A DNA stretch of 32,724 nucleotides from Candidatus Brocadiaceae bacterium (GTDB lineage Bacteria > Planctomycetota > Brocadiia > Brocadiales > Brocadiaceae), in contig JACVXV010000009.1 in assembly GCA_015661205.1 (NCBI GenBank), positions 1 through 32,724 on the forward strand, written 5' to 3'. The translations under genes were made by a program, and so were the position numbers. Of the stretch, positions 7,361 to 18,086 are shown piece after piece. The notes beneath the pieces were generated by a model. That model saw only the letters and a list, made by a program, of their open reading frames with translations. It searched no databases and was not told the DNA's origin. The first letter of the stretch is position 1; the number at the start of each line of letters is the position of its first letter.

Positions 7361-7434
7361 TTTTAGAGCTAAATAAAATTACGGGAAATAATTGTCAACG
7401 ATAAACATTCAAGTGAGAAAAGGAAAGATTCGAT

Positions 7435-10400
7435 ATGAACGATATAACCAGGCAGATTTCTCATTTATCCCCGCTCAAACTCGCTTACGCAATACAGCAA
7501 CTGAAACCGAAGCTGGCGCTTGCTGAGGCGGAACCGATTGCGGTTGTTGGCATTGGATGCCGTTTTCCGGGCGGGGTGAATACGCCGGAAGATTACTGGA
7601 ACCTGCTGTACGAGGGAAAAGACGCCGTTACGGAGGTACCCGCAGAACGATGGGATATGGAGGCCTTTTACGATCCAAATCCGGGAACCCCCGGAAAAAT
7701 GTATGCCCGCCATGGCGCGTTCCTGAAATCGGTAGATACCTTTGACTGCGAATTCTTCGGCATCACGCCCCGGGAAGCTGCCGGTATGGACCCACAGCAA
7801 CGGTTATTGCTGGAGGTCAGTTGGGAGGCCATTGAAAACGCCAACTTGTCGCCTGACCTTATGTACGGCAGTCAGACGGGGGTTTTTGTCGGTATCAGCA
7901 CCTTTGACTACGCGCTGATCCGTTCCGGATTGCAAAACCCAAAGGCCATTGACGCCTATTTTACCAGCGGAAATGTGTTGAGCGTGGCGGCAGGCCGTCT
8001 ATCATACTTTCTGGGTCTTGCGGGGCCGAGTGTCTCGGTGGACACGGCATGTTCCTCTTCCCTGGTATCCATTCACCTTGCCTGCCAGAGTTTGCGCCGG
8101 AGGGAGAGTAATCTTGCCCTTGCGGGCGGGGTCGGTTTAATTCTTGCGCCTGAACCCTTCATTAATTTTTGCCAGGCGCGTATGCTGGCGCCTGACGGCC
8201 ATTGCAAAACCTTTGATGCGGCGGCTGACGGCTACGTCCGCGGAGAAGGTTGCGGCATGATTGTTCTCAAACGGCTGCTGGATGCGGTGGCGGATGGCGA
8301 TAACGTCCTGGCCGTTATTCGTGGTTCTGCCGTCAATCAGGACGGGGCAAGCGGCGGTTTAACGGTGCCGAGCGGGCCGTCTCAGGAGGCCGTGATACGG
8401 CGGGCGCTGGAAAACGGCGGCGTAGCTCCGTCACAGGTAGGTTATATCGAGGCGCACGGCACGGGGACGTCCCTGGGCGACCCCATTGAGATGGGCGCGC
8501 TGGGAAGCGTGTTTCGTGATCACCCCCGTAATAATCCCCTTATGGTGGGATCGGTAAAAACCAACATGGGGCATTTGGAAGCAGCGGCAGGCGTTGCCGG
8601 TGTTATCAAGGTTATCCTTTCTCTTAGAAATGGCGAGATACCGCCTCACCTCCATTTTAAAAACCCCAATCCTCACATCGCATGGAACGAACTTCCCATT
8701 GAAATCCCAACCCGGCGGAAACAGTGGACGTCCGGCGAAAACCGGAGGATCGCGGGCGTGAGTTCCTTTGGCTTTGCCGGGACAAACGCACACGTGGTGT
8801 TAGAAGAATTCCGCTCTTCCGTGGAAAATGCGGGACAAGACCATCAACCATCCGTTGTCAATCGTCCTCTGCACATACTCGCTCTTTCTGCCAGAACGGA
8901 AGGCGCGCTCCATCAATTAGCCGAACGGTATGAAGCTCATCTTGCCAATCACGCTGATCTTTCACCGGAGGATTTTTGTTTTACTGCAAACACCTGCCGT
9001 TCTCATTTCCCCCATCGCATTTCAGTGGTTGCAGAAAACACAAAAGAACTGGGCGGAAAACTGTCCGCCTTGAGGGCGGGCAAGGTGGAGGCAGGCATTT
9101 TTAGGGGACAGGAAGCAGGCCGCCCTCCTATTGCCTTTCTTTTCACCGGCCAGGGGTCGCAATATTCGGGGATGGGGCGACTGCTTTACGACACCCAGCC
9201 AACGTTCCGCAAGGCGCTGTCCCACTGCGATGAAATCCTGAGGGCTTACCTGGAAAAACCGCTTATCGGGATACTGTATCCCTCGCAGAATGATCAGCAA
9301 GCGCAGTTGTTGAATGAAACGGCCTATACGCAACCCGCATTGTTTTCACTGGAATACGCCCTGGCCGAATTATGGCGTTCCTGGGGCATTACGCCTTCCG
9401 TCGTTATGGGACACAGTGTCGGGGAATACGTGGCCGCCTGTGTTGCCAGTGTTTTCAGCCTTGAAGAGGGCTTGAAGCTTATCGCCGCGCGCGGACGCCT
9501 TATGCAGTCGTTGCCGCAGAATGGCTCAATGGTAGCCGTTTTTGCTGATGCCACCTACGTGGAAAAGGCAATCTCTCTCTATGTAAAAACGGTGTCTATT
9601 GCCGCCGTCAATGGCCCAACGCTCGTTGTTATTTCGGGATTGCGCGAGGATATACGGGAAATATGCGAACAGTTTAAAAAAGAAAAGATAGGCATACAGC
9701 CTTTGAACGTATCCCATGCCTTTCACTCTCCGCTTATGGACCCCCTGCTCTCTGATTTTGGAAAAATCGCATCGGAAATCACCTACGCTTCTCCACACAT
9801 CGGATTCATCTCGAATGTTACGGGAGATTTTATCACCGACGAAATCGCAAACCCCGCCTATTGGGTGCGCCACGTGCGCGCACCCGTGAAGTTTTCAGCG
9901 AGCATGAACGCGCTTTCTGAAAAGGGATATGGAGTCTTTGTTGAAATTGGTCCAAAGCCGGTGCTGTCGGGGATGGGAAAGCAGTGTCTTAAAAAGCCTG
10001 AAATCCTCTGGTTACCCAGCTTGCAGAAGGAGGGGGGCGATTGGGAAACACTTCTGAAAAGCCTGGGCGCACTGTACGTGCGGGGCGCGCAGGTGGACTG
10101 GAACGGTTTTAACCGGAATTATTCACCACGCAGGATTGCGCTTCCCACCTATCCCTTTCAGCGGGAACGGCACTGGATAGACACGACTCCGGTTTACCGC
10201 CACCGCCATCCCGGAAAGCTACCGGGGCAAAGGCTGGTGTTGCCATTCTCAAAAGAAATCCGCTTCGCATCGCTATTCAGCGGCGCTTCGCCAGCCTATT
10301 TGAAAGACCACAAGTTGTTTGGGACGCTGGTTGTTGCCGGTGCGTCTCACGTTGCCATGGCGCTTCAGGCGGTAAAGGAGGCATTCGGGGTAGACGCCTG

Positions 10401-13400
10401 CGTCTTGGAAAACGTACACTTTCAGGAGACGCTGGTTATTCCTGACAAGGGTGAGCGCACCGTCCAAATGATTTTACATTCGAAAGGTAGTGAACAGGGA
10501 TACACCTTCGCGTTAGTAAGCGCCCAGCCTGGCGGGGATGAAAAAGACGCCGGATGGGTTCAGCACGTCCAGGGAAATATCAGGATTTCCCCGGCAGAAA
10601 AGGCACTGGAAAAAACATTGATCCTCACCGCGGAACAGCAAAAACAATACGAAGCGCAGGATGGCCGTGAATTATACGCTGAAATTATGGCGTCGGGACA
10701 CCACGTAGGCGCCTCTTTTCAGTGGGTAGATCGCCTCTGGTGGAAGGAAAATGAAGGGTTTTGCCGGTTGAAGAGGCCGGAGACTCTTGTGCCGATGGAC
10801 GAGTACCAGCTCTATCCGGGATTAATTGATTCCTGTATTCAATTTTTCTGCATTTACGGGCCGCAGTTGGTGTTTGGCGATGAAAAGGCGGGCGACCTGA
10901 AACGTGACCATATTTTTGTCCCCTTCGCCATTGATGAATTCCGGTTTTACAAACCCATCAGGCAGAGCCACTCTCTCTGGTGCCACACACGGATGAAGAA
11001 AGCTGACGGAACGGAGAATATCCTGACGGGTGATATCCAGTTGTTAAGCGATACCGGCGAGGTGCTGGCGGAAATCAAGGGTTTCACGGCCAGACGTCTC
11101 AGCCGTAAAACGCTCTCTTCCGGGACTCAAAAGGATATAGAGGTAGGGCTGTACCAGCTTTCATGGCAACCGGCTGAGCTTCGAACGCCCGCTGACGTAA
11201 AAAATACTCAGCCCGGCCACTGGCTTGTCCTGGCCGACAGAGGGGGCATTGGGCAGGAATTATCGAAGCTCCTGCAAGGGCGCGGTGAGACCTGCAAGCT
11301 GGTCTTTTCCGATGAAATTGATATTACCGAACAGGACAACTTCCGGCAAATGCTAAGCACCCCGGATAATCAACCGCACTACCGGGGCATTGTTTATCTC
11401 TGGGGGATGGACCCGCATATTGACAGCCTTCGCGGTTGCGGAAGTTTGCTCTATTTGATCCAGGCTATCATAAAAACCGGCTGGCCTGTATTTCCTCGCC
11501 TCTGGCTAATCACCCGAGGGGCGCAGCCTGCCGGGCAGGAACAAACACAGGTGAATCCTGACCAGTCAGCGCTGTGGGGTTTGGCCAGTGTGATTCCCCT
11601 TGAACACAAGGATATGAGCTGTACCTGCGTGGATATTGACCCATCCGGCGATGCAAAGGATGTTCCTGCCTTAGTGAATGAACTGTGGTTTCCTGACAGA
11701 GAAGACAAGGTTGCATGGCGACATGGGGTTCGGTATGCAGCCCGACTGGTTCCCTACAAAAATACCGAATCCAAGCTACCTGTTGAATTCAATAAAGATA
11801 AAACCTACCTTATTACGGGAGGCCTTGGCGCTTTGGGGCTTCTGGCCGCAAGCTGGATGGTAAGCCGTGGCGCGGCTCAGCTTGCGTTGGTGGGACGCCG
11901 TGACATTTCAGAATCAGTCAAGGAATCTGTCCGTGGCCTTGAGCGGGCAGGCGCCCGTGTCTTGGTCGAGAAGGTGGACGTATCAGACAAACAGGACGTA
12001 TCCCGGTTACTGGAAACGATTCAGGCGTCCATGCCGCCCCTTGGTGGGATTATCCACGCGGCGGGTACCGTCTCTGACTCCTTTTTGTTCCGGATGGATT
12101 TGGAGCGCCTTAAGCACGTCCTGTCTCCCAAAATACAAGGCGCGTGGAATTTGCATCGGTTGACCAAAGATATGCCGTTGGACTTCTTTGTCTGTTTTTC
12201 TTCCGTGGCCTCGCTGCTGGGTTCGCCGGGGCAAGGGAACTACGCTGCGGCCAATGCGTTTTTGGATGGGTTTGTTCACCATCGCCGCACGTTGGGGCTG
12301 CCGGGTTTGAGCGTTAATTGGGGTCCTTGGGCTGATATGGGAATGGCCGCCGATATGAGCCTTCGTGAACGGGAACGGTGGATTCAACGGGGCATGGGAA
12401 CAATTGCGCCGGAACGAGGGCTGGAAATATTGGGGCAACTCATGGCGCAGGACGCCGTTCAAGCCGGGGCGCTCCCCGTGAACTGGCGTAAGTTTATCCC
12501 TGAATTCTTTCAGGGTTCACCGCCACCGCTCCTTGAATCTTTTGTACGGACGTCTGACGTTGCACAGCCCGACACGGCAAAAAAGCCCCTTTTGATTAAA
12601 CAACTGGAGAAAACGCCCGTTGAAGCCCGCCGGTCTCAAATACAGGCGTTTGTCCTTTCACTGGTTGAAGAGGTGATTGGCGCAGGAAGTTCCGGCCATA
12701 TCGACCCGCGAAAGGGCTTGTTTGATTTAGGCATTGATTCCCTGATGGCCGTTGACCTGAAAAACCGCATTGAGACGGCAACCGGCCGGACGCTCCGTTC
12801 AACGCTGGTCTTTGATTATCCCACGGTTGACGCCATAGCGGACTACGTGGCAAAAGAATTGAAACCGGAAGACATGCAATATGCCGCTGCAGTCCCGGAC
12901 GTTAAAGAGAGAATTGCAGTGCGGGAATCTTCGTATGAGCCGATTGCCGTCATCGGCATGGGTTGCCGGTTTCCCGGTGGAGCGGACAACCCGGAATCCT
13001 TTTGGAGACTGCTCCACGACGGGGTTGACGCCGTAACGGAAATCCCTCAAGACCGATGGAACGTTGACGCCTTTTACGACCCGGATCCGACGGCGCCAGG
13101 AAAAACCTACGCCAGACACGGCGCATTTTTAAACCGTGTGGATACCTTTGACGCCCAGTTTTTCGGCATTACCCCCAGAGAGGCGGTAACCCTTGATCCC
13201 CAGCAACGGCTTCTGCTGGAGGTTACCTGGGAAGCCCTGGAACACGCCAACCTTGCGCCCCTGCAACTATCAGGAAGCCAAACCGGTGTATTTATAGGCA
13301 TCAGCACCTTTGACTATGCGGGCATGCAGATAGGCGCGCAAAACCCTGAAGGTATTAATGCCTACTTTGCCACGGGGAATACGTTGTGCATGGCGGCCGG

Positions 13401-16400
13401 GCGTCTCTCCTACGTTTTGGGATTGATGGGGCCGAGCATGTCCGTGGACACGGCGTGTTCCTCCTCGCTTGTGTCCATACACCTTGCGTCACAAAGCCTG
13501 CGCAGCCGCGAGTGCGACCTTGCACTGGCCGGAGGGGTAGGATTGCTCCTTGCGCCGGAACTATTCATTAATTTTTCCAAGGCGAAGATGTTATCGCCTG
13601 ACGGACGCTGCAAGACCTTCGACGCTTCGGCAAACGGATACGTACGCGGGGAGGGTTGCGGTGTGGTTGTCTTGAAACGGTTGTCGGACGCCATAGCCGA
13701 TGGCGACAATATTCTTGCCTTGATCCGCGGCTCAGCGGTGAACCAGGACGGCCCCGGCGCCGGTTTTACCGTGCCGAGCGGGACGGCCCAGGAGCGGGTC
13801 ATACGGCAGTCCCTGTTAAACGCGGGTGTTGCGACCGACGAGGTGGGCTACATAGAGGCGCATGGCACCGGCACCTCGTTAGGAGACCCCATTGAGGTCG
13901 TCGCGCTGGGCGGTGTGTTTGGCGGGCGTTCCCGGAACAATCCGTTGTTGATCGGTTCGGTAAAAACAAACGTAGGCCACCTGGAAGCGGCCGCCGGGGT
14001 TGCCGGTTTTATCAAAACCGTGCTGTCCCTTCAGCACCATGAAATCCCTCCCCACCTGCATTTCCGTAACCCGAATACGCAGATACCCTGGGATAAACTT
14101 TCTATAGAAGTGGTTACCAAACTGAAACACTGGGACTCGAAGAAAAGGATTGCAGGCATCAGCTCTTTCGGCGCCAGCGGCACGAATGCCCATCTGGTAC
14201 TGGAGGAAGCGCCGTCTGTGGAGAATACGAATATTAGCGCCCGAATTCCGAAAGCTGAGGGCGGCGCGTATTTGTTTGTGCTTTCGGCGAAAACGGAAGA
14301 AGCCCTCAGAAACGCGGTGGAACGGTATGAAAACTATCTCTCGCTTAATCCGGACGTCGCCGTGAAAGACCTCTGTTTTACGGCGGCCACGTGCCGTTCA
14401 CATTTCAATTGCCGTCTGAGCGTCATCGCCACAACCACACCCGAACTCCGCAACAAACTAACCGCCTTCCGCAACGGACAAAAAGCGGAAGACATGTACA
14501 GCGGGCGTTCCGCCATAGTCAGCGGTCGGGAGGAGAAAAAGGGATTTGAAAACGACCGGCCATCCCTTGCGGAATTGGGAAAATTATACGCTCAGGGTGT
14601 TTTCATTGACTGGGATGAATTTTACCGGAACGATAAAGGCCGAAGAATCGTTTTGCCCTGCTATCCATTTCAACGGCAACCATACTGGCTTGAACGTCCG
14701 AAAATACAGGCGCTTAACGTGCAATTAACGCATAAAGACACGTCCCGGTTTCCTTCGATCCATCCGCTCCTGGGCAGGAGACTCCTGTTAGCCGGTTCCC
14801 CGGAGACTCGTTATGAAGTCGATATGCGCCACGATTCGCCGAAATTCCTGGGTGACCATATCATTTACGGAAAAATCATCTTCCCGCTGGCGGCCTGCCT
14901 GGAGATGGCGTTGGCGGCGGGGGCATCCACCTTCAACTCAGACTGCTTCGTTCTGGAGGAGATTGCCGTCATGCAGGCGTTGATTATACCGAAGGACGGA
15001 GCAAAAACCCTGCAATTGGTTTTCGTTCCGGAGGGTACAAGCGCGCCAAAAAACCCGGTTCACAAAACAGCCTCCTTCAGACTTTTCAGTCTGGACGCCG
15101 AAAAGAAAACGCCCGTCTGGACGTTGCATATATCGGGAAAGATACGCGCGGAAGAGAACGCGCAGGCGCCCGACCGTGAGAACCTCCCGTTGTTACAAAC
15201 TACCTGCGCCAGGGAGAAATTGGCAAAGGATTGCTATCAGGGCTTTCAAGCGCGAGGCATCAATTTAGGGACAGAGTTCCAGTCCATTGAACGCTTGTGG
15301 TGTGGCAAAGCGCCACAGTCTTCAGGCTTGAACCTCCAGTCGGAAGAGATTGTAAGCCGGATATGCCTTCCCGGAAATGCGGCGGCAGAGTCAATAGATT
15401 ATTGGCTGCATCCTGTATTTCTGGACGGTTGCTTTCAAAGCACCGGTTGCGTGCTTCCGAACAACGATGAAACCTTTTTGCCCGTAAGCATTGAACGTAT
15501 TCGGGTAAATCTGTCTTCAACCCCGATGAAACGTCTCAAAGAGAATCACACATCCGGGGACGGATTCCATTTGTGGAATCACACCAGGATACATCCCGTC
15601 AAAGAGGGTCAGCAAAGCCTGACCGCCGACATAAACCTCTTCGACGAACAAGGGAACGTTGGGGTACAAATACTGGGATTGTCGATCAGGAAATCCCACC
15701 GCGACGTTATCTTGCGAGACCTGCCGAAGGAAGAGAAAGAGGGCATTCACGATTGGTTGTATGAAACTGCGTGGCAGCCCCTAACCCTGAGTGCGCCTGC
15801 GGAAGCCGATATCGCGCCGCCGGGGGATTGGTTGATCTTTGCCGACCGGCAAGGCGTCGGCCTCCGGTTATCCAAACTTGTGGAAGAGCGTGGCGGGCAT
15901 TGCATTTTGATACATCCCGGCCAGGCGTTTGCCCAGGAAAACGGCAAACAGTTTACGATTAACCCTGCCGAGCCTTCTGACGTCAAGCGCGTCCTGGCGG
16001 AAATCCGGGAAAATAAACCCTATCGCAGGATCGTTTATCTGTGGGGTCTGAACGTCGAAGACAATTCGCCGGGCAATGACCATAAAACGGATGTGACTGA
16101 TGTTATGCAACCTTCTCTCTTTGCACTTCAGTCCTTTGTGCATGTACTTCAGGCATTAGCCAAAACCGGCTGGCCGGAAATGCCACGGTTATCAGTTGTT
16201 ACCCGCGGCGCACAGCCGGTTGGGACGGAACCGGCCGGATTCAATGTCTGGCAGTCGCCTTTCTGGGGACTGGCGGGCGTGATTCCCCTGGAACATCCAA
16301 ACATTCCTTGCGCACGGTTTGACCTGGATCCGCTTCCGGGAGATGACGACGCCAAGCTCCTCTTCCATGAACTTTTGCTTTCGAACCTCGAAGAGCGGGT

Positions 16401-17712
16401 CGCCTGGCGTAAGGGCGTTTGTTATGTCCTCAGGCTTAAGAAAATGCAGCAACAAACCATGAGGCCCAACGCACCGTTGCCTTTTTCAAACTTTAATGGT
16501 ACCTGTTTGATCACCGGCGGACTCGGGGCGCTTGGCCTGCGTGTCGCGCAATGGATGGCCGAAAAGGGTGTTCGCTTTTTCGCATTAGCAGGGCGGAGCG
16601 ATCCAACCCATGAGGCATTGGAGGCCATCAAGTCCATAGAAATGAAGGGCGCCAAGGTGGCCGTTGCCAAGGCGGATATCTCGGAATATCAGGATGCGGC
16701 CAGGGTTATTGAGGAACTACACGCTACCATGCCCCCATTAACAGGCATTATCCATGCAGCGGGTGTTCTTGAAGACACGGTACTGCTGCGACTTGATTCG
16801 GAACAATTGCGCAACGTGATGTCGCCCAAAGCGGCCGGTGCCTGGAACCTTCATCTCCTGACACAAAACTTACCGCTGCAATTCTTTGTCTGCTTCTCGT
16901 CTGCTGCCTCGCTGTTAGGGTCGTCAGGCCAGGGAAACTATGCGGCGGCAAACGCCTTTATGGACTCCCTGGCGCACTATCGCCGTTCACTGAAATTGCC
17001 AGGATTGAGTGTTAATTGGGGACCCTGGGCCGAAACAGGGATGGCGGCCAATCTCAGCGCCCGTAATCAGGCGCGATTGTCTACCCTGGGATTTGACACC
17101 ATCCCGCCGGTGAAGGGTTTGGAAGTCTTGGAATATCTGCTTCGCACCGAAGCGGTTCAAGCCGGTGTCCTTCGCGTAAACTGGCCGAAATTCCTCAAAC
17201 AAGTTTATAAAGGCCCGATTACCCCGTTTTTTGAGGCGTTAGCCCAAGACCTGAAATTGCCGGCATTGCCGCAAGAGGGTCAAACACCATTTGTCAAACT
17301 GCTGGAGGAGTCGCCCGTGGACGAGCGCCGTGACTTGCTTACGGCACACGTGTGCACCCAGGTTGCCAAAGTCATGAACAGCTCAAATACGGAGAAACTT
17401 CAGTCCGAACAAATAGAATCCCGCCAAAGATTATTTGACATGGGCATCGACTCCCTCATGGCCGTAGAACTAAAAAACCTCCTCGAATCCAGCCTGGGAC
17501 ACACACTCAGCGCCACGCTCTTGTTTGACTATCCCACCGTGGAAGCCATTGTTGACTACCTGAAAGAAGGCGCGCTTTCTTCCGTCTTTCCTTCAAAAGA
17601 GGAGGCTGCCGTATCAACCCGCGACGAGCTAGAAGGCGTGTCCGACGATGAGATTGCCGATCTACTTGCCCGGGAGCTTATGTCTATCAAAGAGGAGAAG
17701 GAGAATAAATAA
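7435..17712 (+). CDS. Two-module type I polyketide synthase, second module lacking AT
   Basis: 3425 aa. A short N-terminal linker (1-32, no loading module) precedes module 1: KS (33-457, C206/H341/H380); AT (about 565-865, GQGSQ 572, Ser661 in GHSVGEY, HAFH 761-764, the malonyl-CoA signature); DH (H959 in HxxxGxxxxA, so the usual Pro is Ala; D1132 in DxxxQ); KR (TGGLGALG near 1462, Y1603, N1607); ACP (S1769). Module 2: KS (from 1835, C2008/H2143/H2182); no AT, with the pre-AT linker running straight into the post-AT linker at about 2350-2385; DH (H2475 with intact HxxxGxxxxP, D2664); KR (TGG near 3028, Y3169); ACP (S3340). A docking-like acidic tail follows. There is no ER and no thioesterase. 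Both KRs keep the Asp typical of B-type enzymes. Each module would add a malonyl unit and reduce it to an enoyl, giving a diene. AAAGGAAAG upstream is a fair Shine-Dalgarno. No PPTase or release enzyme lies nearby; the product is unknown. Confidence 0.95.
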   Translation: MNDITRQISHLSPLKLAYAIQQLKPKLALAEAEPIAVVGIGCRFPGGVNTPEDYWNLLYEGKDAVTEVPAERWDMEAFYDPNPGTPGKMYARHGAFLKSVDTFDCEFFGITPREAAGMDPQQRLLLEVSWEAIENANLSPDLMYGSQTGVFVGISTFDYALIRSGLQNPKAIDAYFTSGNVLSVAAGRLSYFLGLAGPSVSVDTACSSSLVSIHLACQSLRRRESNLALAGGVGLILAPEPFINFCQARMLAPDGHCKTFDAAADGYVRGEGCGMIVLKRLLDAVADGDNVLAVIRGSAVNQDGASGGLTVPSGPSQEAVIRRALENGGVAPSQVGYIEAHGTGTSLGDPIEMGALGSVFRDHPRNNPLMVGSVKTNMGHLEAAAGVAGVIKVILSLRNGEIPPHLHFKNPNPHIAWNELPIEIPTRRKQWTSGENRRIAGVSSFGFAGTNAHVVLEEFRSSVENAGQDHQPSVVNRPLHILALSARTEGALHQLAERYEAHLANHADLSPEDFCFTANTCRSHFPHRISVVAENTKELGGKLSALRAGKVEAGIFRGQEAGRPPIAFLFTGQGSQYSGMGRLLYDTQPTFRKALSHCDEILRAYLEKPLIGILYPSQNDQQAQLLNETAYTQPALFSLEYALAELWRSWGITPSVVMGHSVGEYVAACVASVFSLEEGLKLIAARGRLMQSLPQNGSMVAVFADATYVEKAISLYVKTVSIAAVNGPTLVVISGLREDIREICEQFKKEKIGIQPLNVSHAFHSPLMDPLLSDFGKIASEITYASPHIGFISNVTGDFITDEIANPAYWVRHVRAPVKFSASMNALSEKGYGVFVEIGPKPVLSGMGKQCLKKPEILWLPSLQKEGGDWETLLKSLGALYVRGAQVDWNGFNRNYSPRRIALPTYPFQRERHWIDTTPVYRHRHPGKLPGQRLVLPFSKEIRFASLFSGASPAYLKDHKLFGTLVVAGASHVAMALQAVKEAFGVDACVLENVHFQETLVIPDKGERTVQMILHSKGSEQGYTFALVSAQPGGDEKDAGWVQHVQGNIRISPAEKALEKTLILTAEQQKQYEAQDGRELYAEIMASGHHVGASFQWVDRLWWKENEGFCRLKRPETLVPMDEYQLYPGLIDSCIQFFCIYGPQLVFGDEKAGDLKRDHIFVPFAIDEFRFYKPIRQSHSLWCHTRMKKADGTENILTGDIQLLSDTGEVLAEIKGFTARRLSRKTLSSGTQKDIEVGLYQLSWQPAELRTPADVKNTQPGHWLVLADRGGIGQELSKLLQGRGETCKLVFSDEIDITEQDNFRQMLSTPDNQPHYRGIVYLWGMDPHIDSLRGCGSLLYLIQAIIKTGWPVFPRLWLITRGAQPAGQEQTQVNPDQSALWGLASVIPLEHKDMSCTCVDIDPSGDAKDVPALVNELWFPDREDKVAWRHGVRYAARLVPYKNTESKLPVEFNKDKTYLITGGLGALGLLAASWMVSRGAAQLALVGRRDISESVKESVRGLERAGARVLVEKVDVSDKQDVSRLLETIQASMPPLGGIIHAAGTVSDSFLFRMDLERLKHVLSPKIQGAWNLHRLTKDMPLDFFVCFSSVASLLGSPGQGNYAAANAFLDGFVHHRRTLGLPGLSVNWGPWADMGMAADMSLRERERWIQRGMGTIAPERGLEILGQLMAQDAVQAGALPVNWRKFIPEFFQGSPPPLLESFVRTSDVAQPDTAKKPLLIKQLEKTPVEARRSQIQAFVLSLVEEVIGAGSSGHIDPRKGLFDLGIDSLMAVDLKNRIETATGRTLRSTLVFDYPTVDAIADYVAKELKPEDMQYAAAVPDVKERIAVRESSYEPIAVIGMGCRFPGGADNPESFWRLLHDGVDAVTEIPQDRWNVDAFYDPDPTAPGKTYARHGAFLNRVDTFDAQFFGITPREAVTLDPQQRLLLEVTWEALEHANLAPLQLSGSQTGVFIGISTFDYAGMQIGAQNPEGINAYFATGNTLCMAAGRLSYVLGLMGPSMSVDTACSSSLVSIHLASQSLRSRECDLALAGGVGLLLAPELFINFSKAKMLSPDGRCKTFDASANGYVRGEGCGVVVLKRLSDAIADGDNILALIRGSAVNQDGPGAGFTVPSGTAQERVIRQSLLNAGVATDEVGYIEAHGTGTSLGDPIEVVALGGVFGGRSRNNPLLIGSVKTNVGHLEAAAGVAGFIKTVLSLQHHEIPPHLHFRNPNTQIPWDKLSIEVVTKLKHWDSKKRIAGISSFGASGTNAHLVLEEAPSVENTNISARIPKAEGGAYLFVLSAKTEEALRNAVERYENYLSLNPDVAVKDLCFTAATCRSHFNCRLSVIATTTPELRNKLTAFRNGQKAEDMYSGRSAIVSGREEKKGFENDRPSLAELGKLYAQGVFIDWDEFYRNDKGRRIVLPCYPFQRQPYWLERPKIQALNVQLTHKDTSRFPSIHPLLGRRLLLAGSPETRYEVDMRHDSPKFLGDHIIYGKIIFPLAACLEMALAAGASTFNSDCFVLEEIAVMQALIIPKDGAKTLQLVFVPEGTSAPKNPVHKTASFRLFSLDAEKKTPVWTLHISGKIRAEENAQAPDRENLPLLQTTCAREKLAKDCYQGFQARGINLGTEFQSIERLWCGKAPQSSGLNLQSEEIVSRICLPGNAAAESIDYWLHPVFLDGCFQSTGCVLPNNDETFLPVSIERIRVNLSSTPMKRLKENHTSGDGFHLWNHTRIHPVKEGQQSLTADINLFDEQGNVGVQILGLSIRKSHRDVILRDLPKEEKEGIHDWLYETAWQPLTLSAPAEADIAPPGDWLIFADRQGVGLRLSKLVEERGGHCILIHPGQAFAQENGKQFTINPAEPSDVKRVLAEIRENKPYRRIVYLWGLNVEDNSPGNDHKTDVTDVMQPSLFALQSFVHVLQALAKTGWPEMPRLSVVTRGAQPVGTEPAGFNVWQSPFWGLAGVIPLEHPNIPCARFDLDPLPGDDDAKLLFHELLLSNLEERVAWRKGVCYVLRLKKMQQQTMRPNAPLPFSNFNGTCLITGGLGALGLRVAQWMAEKGVRFFALAGRSDPTHEALEAIKSIEMKGAKVAVAKADISEYQDAARVIEELHATMPPLTGIIHAAGVLEDTVLLRLDSEQLRNVMSPKAAGAWNLHLLTQNLPLQFFVCFSSAASLLGSSGQGNYAAANAFMDSLAHYRRSLKLPGLSVNWGPWAETGMAANLSARNQARLSTLGFDTIPPVKGLEVLEYLLRTEAVQAGVLRVNWPKFLKQVYKGPITPFFEALAQDLKLPALPQEGQTPFVKLLEESPVDERRDLLTAHVCTQVAKVMNSSNTEKLQSEQIESRQRLFDMGIDSLMAVELKNLLESSLGHTLSATLLFDYPTVEAIVDYLKEGALSSVFPSKEEAAVSTRDELEGVSDDEIADLLARELMSIKEEKENK

Positions 17713-17761
17713 TAGCATAATCAATCGTCCCTACGGGACTCACGATTTCATTTTTTCCTTA

Positions 17762-17779
17762 CAGGCAATAAATTGCCTG
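17762..17779. repeat. CAGGCAA/TTGCCTG palindrome, second copy
   Basis: CAGGCAA-TAAA-TTGCCTG, the same stem as at 4161-4178 after the glycosyltransferase gene. It lies in the 374-bp gap between the PKS and the helicase. That gap also has a small hairpin GTCCC-TAC-GGGAC (17727-17739) and the 52-bp repeat at 17821; from 17880 to 18086 I see only AT-rich sequence with a lone TATAAT (17955-17960) and no matching -35. Confidence 0.55.
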
Positions 17780-17820
17780 CCGATTAGCATAGACACCTAT
17801 CGCAAAGCCTTGTATTATCT

Positions 17821-17872
17821 CGTTCCCAAGCTCCAGCTTGGGAATGAGCCTGCACCAGAAGCGCCAGCTTCT
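17821..17872 (-). repeat. 52-bp two-hairpin repeat, copy 2 (inverted)
   Basis: The reverse complement matches the element at 2621-2672 at 46 of 52 positions, including both hairpins and the linker length. The hairpin next to the PKS side is TTCCCAAGCT-CC-AGCTTGGGAA (17823-17844). Confidence 0.8.
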
Positions 17873-17877
17873 TTTTT
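17857..17877 (+). terminator. Intrinsic terminator-like hairpin after the PKS
   Basis: AGAAGC (17857-17862), loop GCCA, GCTTCT (17867-17872), then TTTTT (17873-17877). This is the second hairpin of the 52-bp repeat, and in this copy it is followed by a T-run, so the repeat may serve as the PKS terminator. Copy 1 at 2621 has no such T-run. Confidence 0.5.
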
Positions 17878-18086
17878 CTATCCGTTCCGGTTATGCACAT
17901 TTTACAATATTCAACGCAACTGCCTTATGGTATAACTAACCCTAAAGGATTTATTATAATACATTCAACTTTTAATAATGTGACCAATATAGTTTTAAAA
18001 CAACAAACCTCTTGGCGCGCGCCCGGTTCGAACGTATTGGAGCTCGCCCCTTTTATATTTATACCTTTACCCGATTATGTTAACCG

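Noticed and set aside
11140-11800. Enoylreductase domain between DH1 and KR1 (and likewise in module 2)
   Set aside because: The stretch fits the structural (non-catalytic) half of a KR ([22 protein letters not shown]) and lacks the NADPH-binding LVHAAAGGVG-type motif of ER domains.
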